9,951 nucleotides of DNA from CAYNYM01 sp049366815 (GTDB lineage Bacteria > Desulfobacterota > DSM-4660 > Desulfatiglandales > HGW-15). The position numbers and the translations under genes are program-made. Positions 5,846-9,951 of this stretch are shown piece by piece. Where the stretch lies: contig JBMNCO010000162.1 in the NCBI GenBank assembly GCA_049366815.1, positions 1 through 9,951 of the forward strand, written 5' to 3'. The notes beneath the pieces were generated by a model. That model was not told the DNA's origin. It searched no databases and saw only the letters and a program-made list of their open reading frames with translations. Each line of letters opens with the position of its first letter. Position 1 is the first letter of the stretch.

Positions 5846-6742
5846 CTAAAACCCCTCATCCTCCCCCGAGATCATCTCAAAGGAGGCCGAAGAGGCCTCA
5901 TCGTAGATCTCGGAGAGTACCTCCAGCAGATCCTCATTCCCCCTCCAGAAGGGGAATCCCCCAAGTCGCCTGGGCAGGGCCGCCGCAATAACCGGGATCG
6001 AGGGCTCCGCGGGGGCCGGGGCTACAGGGACCTTGGCCTGCCAGAAGACCTCAGGATCATCGGGCAGGGCTTCGGGAGGATAGGCCTCGGGCGCCTGCCG
6101 CTCCACCGGTTCGCGACGGCCCGCACGAGGTCCTGAATCCATGCCACCCGTAAGGAGATCGAAGAGTTCTTCTCTTGTCAGACCCCGCAATCGGAAAAGC
6201 AGAAAGGGATCCCTGTCAAACTGTTCGGCCAGGAGATAGTAGACGGCCGCAATATGCTTGCAGGGGTTGGACCAGTCCGGACAGGAGCAATCCGTCTTGA
6301 GATCCCCCTGTTTGCGGGGAAAAAGGGGAATGCCGGCCTCATCAAAGATCTCCTCGATGTGTGGAGGCATTTCTCCTGCCAGCATCCGGGTCATAAAGAT
6401 GGGACGCTCCGCAAAGGCGCCGGCGATCTTTTTCCAGTTGGCCGGGGTGATCCGTTTGAGCTTGATGGAGACCTGATAGGCCCCGGAGCGGGACCCCTGG
6501 ACCGATGCCCGGATCTCGCCCTTCTTGATCTCAAGGTCCGCCACCTGGCCCTTGCGTGCATAGGACCGTCCTCGGGCCAGGCGGGCCCCGATATTAAAAC
6601 TCTCGAGCACCTGGAGCCACCGCTTGCCCCACCACTGGGTGGCAAAGGTCCCCCGCTTACTGTGGGCCTTGATGCCCCCCTTGACCTCACGGGGGCTTGC
6701 GGGTTCATACCAGAAATATCCCCGATAGCCTCGTTGTCCCAT
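5846..6742 (-). CDS. SWIM zinc-finger protein, partner of the adjacent SNF2 ATPase
   Basis: A 298-residue protein with a SWIM zinc-binding motif CSCPDWSNPCKH (152-163): Cys152, Cys154, Cys161 and His163 in CxC-x6-CxH spacing. The ATG at 6742 is chosen over one 11 codons upstream because GGAG (6749-6752) lies 6 bases before it and because the protein then opens with the family-like GYFWYEPASPREVKGGIKA. The segment FATQWWGKRWLQVLE (33-47) and ARKGQVADLEIKKGEIRASVQGS (62-84) belong to the conserved N-terminal region of bacterial SWIM proteins. Residues about 200-255 are Pro/Ala/Glu-rich and probably disordered, ending in FWRGNEDLLEVLSEIY and an acidic tail. SWIM domains are thought to bind DNA or protein. 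It follows the SNF2 stop codon by one base, so a joint function with that ATPase is likely; the actual process is unknown. Confidence 0.9.
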   Translation of the reverse strand: MGQRGYRGYFWYEPASPREVKGGIKAHSKRGTFATQWWGKRWLQVLESFNIGARLARGRSYARKGQVADLEIKKGEIRASVQGSRSGAYQVSIKLKRITPANWKKIAGAFAERPIFMTRMLAGEMPPHIEEIFDEAGIPLFPRKQGDLKTDCSCPDWSNPCKHIAAVYYLLAEQFDRDPFLLFRLRGLTREELFDLLTGGMDSGPRAGRREPVERQAPEAYPPEALPDDPEVFWQAKVPVAPAPAEPSIPVIAAALPRRLGGFPFWRGNEDLLEVLSEIYDEASSASFEMISGEDEGF

Positions 6743-6743
6743 A

Positions 6744-9700
6744 TTACTCTCCCAGGGCATCTTTGCCGAGGGCAAAGATGGTTTTCAGATCGTCGTTTGA
6801 CAGCTCGGTCAGCCACCCCTCGCCCGTCCCCACCACCTGATCCGCAATGGCCGTCTTGTTTTCGATCATTTCATCGATCCGCTCCTCGAGGGTACCCGAG
6901 CAGACGAACTTGTGGACCTGGACATTTCGGGTCTGGCCGATGCGAAAGGCACGGTCTGTGGCCTGGTTTTCCACGGCCGGATTCCACCATCGATCGAAGT
7001 GGAACACGTGGTTGGCCCGGGTCAGGTTCAGGCCGGTCCCCCCGGCCTTGAGGGAAAGGATAAAGAATGGCGGCGCGTCTTTTTCCTGTTGAAATCGATC
7101 CACCATGAGGTCCCGTTTCTTTTTGGTGACACCACCGTGCAGGAACAGGGCCTCCCGGCCGAATGTCTCCTGCAGATGCCCCTTCAAAATCTCCCCCATC
7201 CGTGCAAACTGGGTAAAAATGAGGGCCCGTTCCCCGTTTTCCAGCACCTCCTCCAGCATCTCTTCCAGTCGTGTGACTTTTCCGGAGCGGCCGTTGACGG
7301 CGGAACCGTCCCCGAGAAACTGGGAGGGGTGGTTACAGACCTGCTTGAGACGGGTGAGGATGGAGAGCACGATTCCCCGCCGCTGCATGCCCTCGGCCTC
7401 CTCCAGTTGTTCAAGCGCATCCCGGGTAACGGCCGCATAGAGTGAGGCCTGCTCCTTTGTGAGGGAGCAGAAGGTCTTTATCTCCATCTTTTCGGGCAGA
7501 TCCGAGATGATGGAGGCATCGGTCTTGAGACGGCGCAGGACAAATGGTCCGGTCATGCGCTTGAGACGGTTCGCCGTCTCCTCGTCGCGATATACCTGGA
7601 TAGGCCTGAAGAAGTGCTCCTTGAAGGCCCCCTGGGATCCAAGGAGTCCGGGGTTCAGGAAATCCATGATGGCCCAGAGGTCTCCCACATGGTTTTCGAC
7701 AGGCGTACCGGTCAGGGCCGTCCGAAAGTCGGCCGTCAGGGCCCGCGCGGCCCTGGATTGTTTGGTCTCGGGGTTCTTGATGTTCTGGGCCTCGTCCAGG
7801 ACCACCCCGGCCCAGTCCACCTCTTTGAGGGTCTCCAGATCCCTGTGAAGCAGGCCATAACTGGAGATGATCAGTGCCCGCGATCGGGCGGTATTCCTAA
7901 AGGTCGTCCTCTTCTGTCGTCCCAGGCCATGGTGGACCAGGACATCCAGATGGGGAGTGAAGCGTTCGGCCTCTTTCCGCCAGTTGTTCACCACGGAGGT
8001 GGGGCAGATGATGAGGACCGGCCGGGTTTCCCCCCTCTCCCTTTCCCGGGCCACGAGCGCAAGGATCTGGATCGTCTTACCAAGGCCCATGTCGTCGGCC
8101 AGGCAGGCCCCCAGGCCCCACTGTTTCAGGAACGAGAGCCACGAATAGCCCCGCACCTGGTAAGGACGCAAGAGCCCGCTGAAGTCCTTCGGAGCGCTCA
8201 TCTCCTCGAAATGGGCCTCCCCTTCCAACTGTTTGAGAAATTGCCCAACCCAGCCCGTGGCCTGGACCCCTTCAAAGGGCAGACCCTCCATTTCGTCCCG
8301 GGCCCCAAGGGCCATATGGAGAATCTCTCGGAGGCTCGTCTCCCCGGTCTCACGCCTTTTCCAGAAATCCAGGGCCGCCCGGATCTGGTCCCCATCCAGT
8401 TCCACCCACTGGCCCCTGAAACGGACCAGGGGGGCCTTCATTTCGGCCAGGGTCTCGAGTTCTTTAAAAGAGACCTTCTTTCCTCCCAGGGCTACTTCCC
8501 AATTGAACCGGACCAGAGTGGCCAAAGAAAGGCCGCTCCGGGCCTGAAGCAGGGGGCTTTTCACATGGGCGCTCACAGAGAGTCTGGACTTGGTCCCCTG
8601 GGGCGTCCACCACGCCGGCAGTATGATCCCGAAGCCTGCGGATTCAAGTGCCCCCGCCTCCAGAATCAGGAACTCGTGTGCCCCGGTGGTGTCCGTTTCG
8701 AATCCCCCGGGATGAGGGGCCTCCAGGCTTCCTGCCACGCCGGGACAAAGGCCCGCAGCCTGGCCCAGGGCCGCGAGAAGGTATTCCTGTGCCCCTGTGC
8801 CGTAGCGGCTCAACATGGACGCGGCGGGAGTTCGGGCATCCCAGACCTCTTCCACACGGACGAGCAGACTGCGGTCCTCCCTGGGCTGAAGGAGATAGCG
8901 GACCTGCCAGCGGTCCTGATCAGGACCGTTCTGCAATCCGGAAGATCCCGCACCCCCGTTCTCCGGTTCCTCCAGGCGAAAGCAGAGGCGAAAGGGCGCT
9001 TGGGACAGGACACGGGCCGGACGCTGCCACTCCCTCACCTGTCTGCTCAGGACCTCGAGCTGAGGGCCGTCATCCCAGGCGATCGGCGCATCCGGCGTCT
9101 TCAGGGCATGGAGCCAGGCATCGTGGATGCTTTCAAAAGCGGGCCTTTTCCTCCTCCGTGAAGGCCTTCGCCCGGGAATGGACGCTGCACCCCGGACCAG
9201 ACGATCAACCGCCATGGAGACAAAGGCACCGGTGATCTGCCTGGCGGAGATCTGAGGCGGTACAGTTGCGTCTTGGTCTGTGGCGCATCGTGCAGAGGGC
9301 GGCATCCCCTCCGCCAGGGCATTGAATCGATCGCCCTCAAGACCCTCCAGGACCGGTTCCCAGCGGGCTACATAGTCCTCTCCCTCCGGCGCCACGCCCG
9401 GGAGGTAGCTCTGCCTGGTGACCAGAGAACCCGCAAAACTCAGGCTCTCTCCCCACCAGGCAAGATCCGCTCCGGGCATCACGCCTCGGGCCAGGAGATC
9501 CTTGCCGCGGGAGGCACAGAGGAAATCCCGGGCCTCCTCAAAGGTAAGGGCCCGGACCGTGACCGTCCAGGGAAGCAAGGCGAGCCTACCCCGAGCGCTT
9601 GGAGGGTTGTCAATCAGGGGACTCGATGGAAGAGGGACATTTCCTTTGGAAGGTAGCCAAACAGACAATATCCCCGTCTGTCTTTTGGTCACCTTGAGAC

Positions 9701-9884
9701 CGCTCTGAAAACTCGAGAGGGCCTCCACGAGGCCCTTCAGCCCGGCATCATAGGGAGAAGGAACGGCCTTGATCACCTTGGGTCTTCGCCCCCGCAGGGG
9801 AGAAGGCGTATAGGGACTCTTAGGGGACATTTCACCCCAGAGATGGAGGGTCTCATGATGCCATGCGGCGTGGAGGATGATCAT
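6744..9884 (-). CDS. SNF2-family ATPase/helicase with DUF3670-type N-terminal region
   Basis: A 1046-residue SWI2/SNF2 ATPase, expected to translocate on double-stranded DNA and remodel protein-DNA complexes rather than unwind DNA. The N-terminus MIILHAAWHHETLHLWGE fits bacterial SNF2 proteins of this class and supports the start; AGGA lies about 9 bases upstream. Residues about 80-400 are poorly conserved, with a basic patch RRPSRRRKRP (239-248). About 420-545 looks like the SNF2-associated DUF3670 region (VRFNWEVALGGKK, APLVRFRGQWVELD). The ATPase core is complete: LRPYQVRGYSWL (572-583), Walker A DDMGLGKT (597-604), DEAQ box (697-700), LTGTP (724-728), ALIFTQF (887-893), LKAGGTGLNL (945-954) and QATDRAFRIGQ (974-984). 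All catalytic residues look intact. It heads the minus-strand block and is coupled to the SWIM gene. Mycobacterial HelZ is a possible distant relative. Confidence 0.95.
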   Translation of the reverse strand: MIILHAAWHHETLHLWGEMSPKSPYTPSPLRGRRPKVIKAVPSPYDAGLKGLVEALSSFQSGLKVTKRQTGILSVWLPSKGNVPLPSSPLIDNPPSARGRLALLPWTVTVRALTFEEARDFLCASRGKDLLARGVMPGADLAWWGESLSFAGSLVTRQSYLPGVAPEGEDYVARWEPVLEGLEGDRFNALAEGMPPSARCATDQDATVPPQISARQITGAFVSMAVDRLVRGAASIPGRRPSRRRKRPAFESIHDAWLHALKTPDAPIAWDDGPQLEVLSRQVREWQRPARVLSQAPFRLCFRLEEPENGGAGSSGLQNGPDQDRWQVRYLLQPREDRSLLVRVEEVWDARTPAASMLSRYGTGAQEYLLAALGQAAGLCPGVAGSLEAPHPGGFETDTTGAHEFLILEAGALESAGFGIILPAWWTPQGTKSRLSVSAHVKSPLLQARSGLSLATLVRFNWEVALGGKKVSFKELETLAEMKAPLVRFRGQWVELDGDQIRAALDFWKRRETGETSLREILHMALGARDEMEGLPFEGVQATGWVGQFLKQLEGEAHFEEMSAPKDFSGLLRPYQVRGYSWLSFLKQWGLGACLADDMGLGKTIQILALVARERERGETRPVLIICPTSVVNNWRKEAERFTPHLDVLVHHGLGRQKRTTFRNTARSRALIISSYGLLHRDLETLKEVDWAGVVLDEAQNIKNPETKQSRAARALTADFRTALTGTPVENHVGDLWAIMDFLNPGLLGSQGAFKEHFFRPIQVYRDEETANRLKRMTGPFVLRRLKTDASIISDLPEKMEIKTFCSLTKEQASLYAAVTRDALEQLEEAEGMQRRGIVLSILTRLKQVCNHPSQFLGDGSAVNGRSGKVTRLEEMLEEVLENGERALIFTQFARMGEILKGHLQETFGREALFLHGGVTKKKRDLMVDRFQQEKDAPPFFILSLKAGGTGLNLTRANHVFHFDRWWNPAVENQATDRAFRIGQTRNVQVHKFVCSGTLEERIDEMIENKTAIADQVVGTGEGWLTELSNDDLKTIFALGKDALGE
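6747..6753 (-). promoter_or_regulatory. Ribosome binding site of the SWIM gene inside the SNF2 gene end
   Basis: GGGAGAG lies within the last codons of the SNF2 gene and is followed by TAAT and the ATG of the SWIM gene. The stop TAA (6746-6744) and start ATG (6742-6740) are one base apart, a layout that favours re-initiation by the same ribosome. Confidence 0.75.
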
Positions 9885-9951
9885 AGGGAATTCCTGTTTT
9901 GTATGAATTTAGCCCTTTCCAATAACTTTGTGGAAATCATGCTCCCTTTCT
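9885..9951 (-). promoter_or_regulatory. Upstream region of the SNF2 gene (partial)
   Basis: 67 bp before the SNF2 start are A/T-richer than the coding DNA. On the minus strand TAAATT, a partial -10 match, lies about 25 bases before the ATG, but no good -35 is seen at the right distance. GGAATTCC (9887-9894) is a perfect 8-bp palindrome that overlaps the AGGA ribosome binding site, so pairing or a bound protein there could mask the start. The real promoter may lie beyond the window edge. Confidence 0.3.

Noticed and set aside
7614..9161. A 515-codon open frame on the plus strand opposite the SNF2 gene
   Set aside because: It is antisense to a protein with a complete set of SNF2 motifs, is Pro/Gly/Arg-rich as expected of the antisense of GC-rich codons, and has no ribosome binding site or motif.
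4603..9884. Calling the minus-strand block a known anti-phage system such as DISARM
   Set aside because: DISARM-like systems need a methyltransferase and phospholipase-D or DUF1998 genes beside the helicase, and none are present; the SNF2-SWIM pair alone does not define a defence system.

Overview
The window reads as chromosomal DNA of a GC-rich Gram-negative bacterium, most likely a member of the Desulfobacterota (former Deltaproteobacteria). The reasons are the gene order kinase–panC–metK–ahcY, a short 'archaeal/thermophile-type' adenosylhomocysteinase, and the style of the proteins. This placement comes from memory of these families, not from a search. About 90% of the window is coding: seven protein genes in two blocks that converge at about position 4,560. 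I see no tRNA, rRNA or CRISPR array and no identifiable mobile-element gene.

Positions 1-428 hold no convincing gene. They contain an A/T-rich hairpin, an 8-bp direct repeat, a GC-rich stem-loop, and a set of segments that can pair in two mutually exclusive ways, followed by a perfect TTGACA -35-like element. This is the probable leader or promoter region of the plus-strand operon.

The plus-strand block (429-4519) is a four-gene housekeeping operon with gaps of 22, 46 and 30 bp. It encodes a P-loop deoxynucleoside kinase, pantothenate synthetase (panC), S-adenosylmethionine synthetase (metK) and adenosylhomocysteinase (ahcY). MetK and AhcY make S-adenosylmethionine and clear the S-adenosylhomocysteine left after methylation. 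PanC makes the pantothenate of coenzyme A. The kinase belongs to nucleoside salvage and might remove the adenosine that AhcY releases, but that link is an inference.

The minus-strand block (9884 down to 4603) starts with a 1046-residue SNF2-family ATPase/helicase. One base after its stop codon comes a 298-residue SWIM zinc-finger protein with its own ribosome binding site inside the end of the helicase gene, so the two are very probably translated together. After a 190-bp gap holding a nested inverted repeat comes a 350-residue uncharacterised protein in the same direction. SNF2 ATPases next to SWIM proteins are a recurrent bacterial pairing whose biological role is poorly known. The third gene is a candidate partner only because of its position. 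This block is the most interesting part of the window, but nothing here proves a new system.
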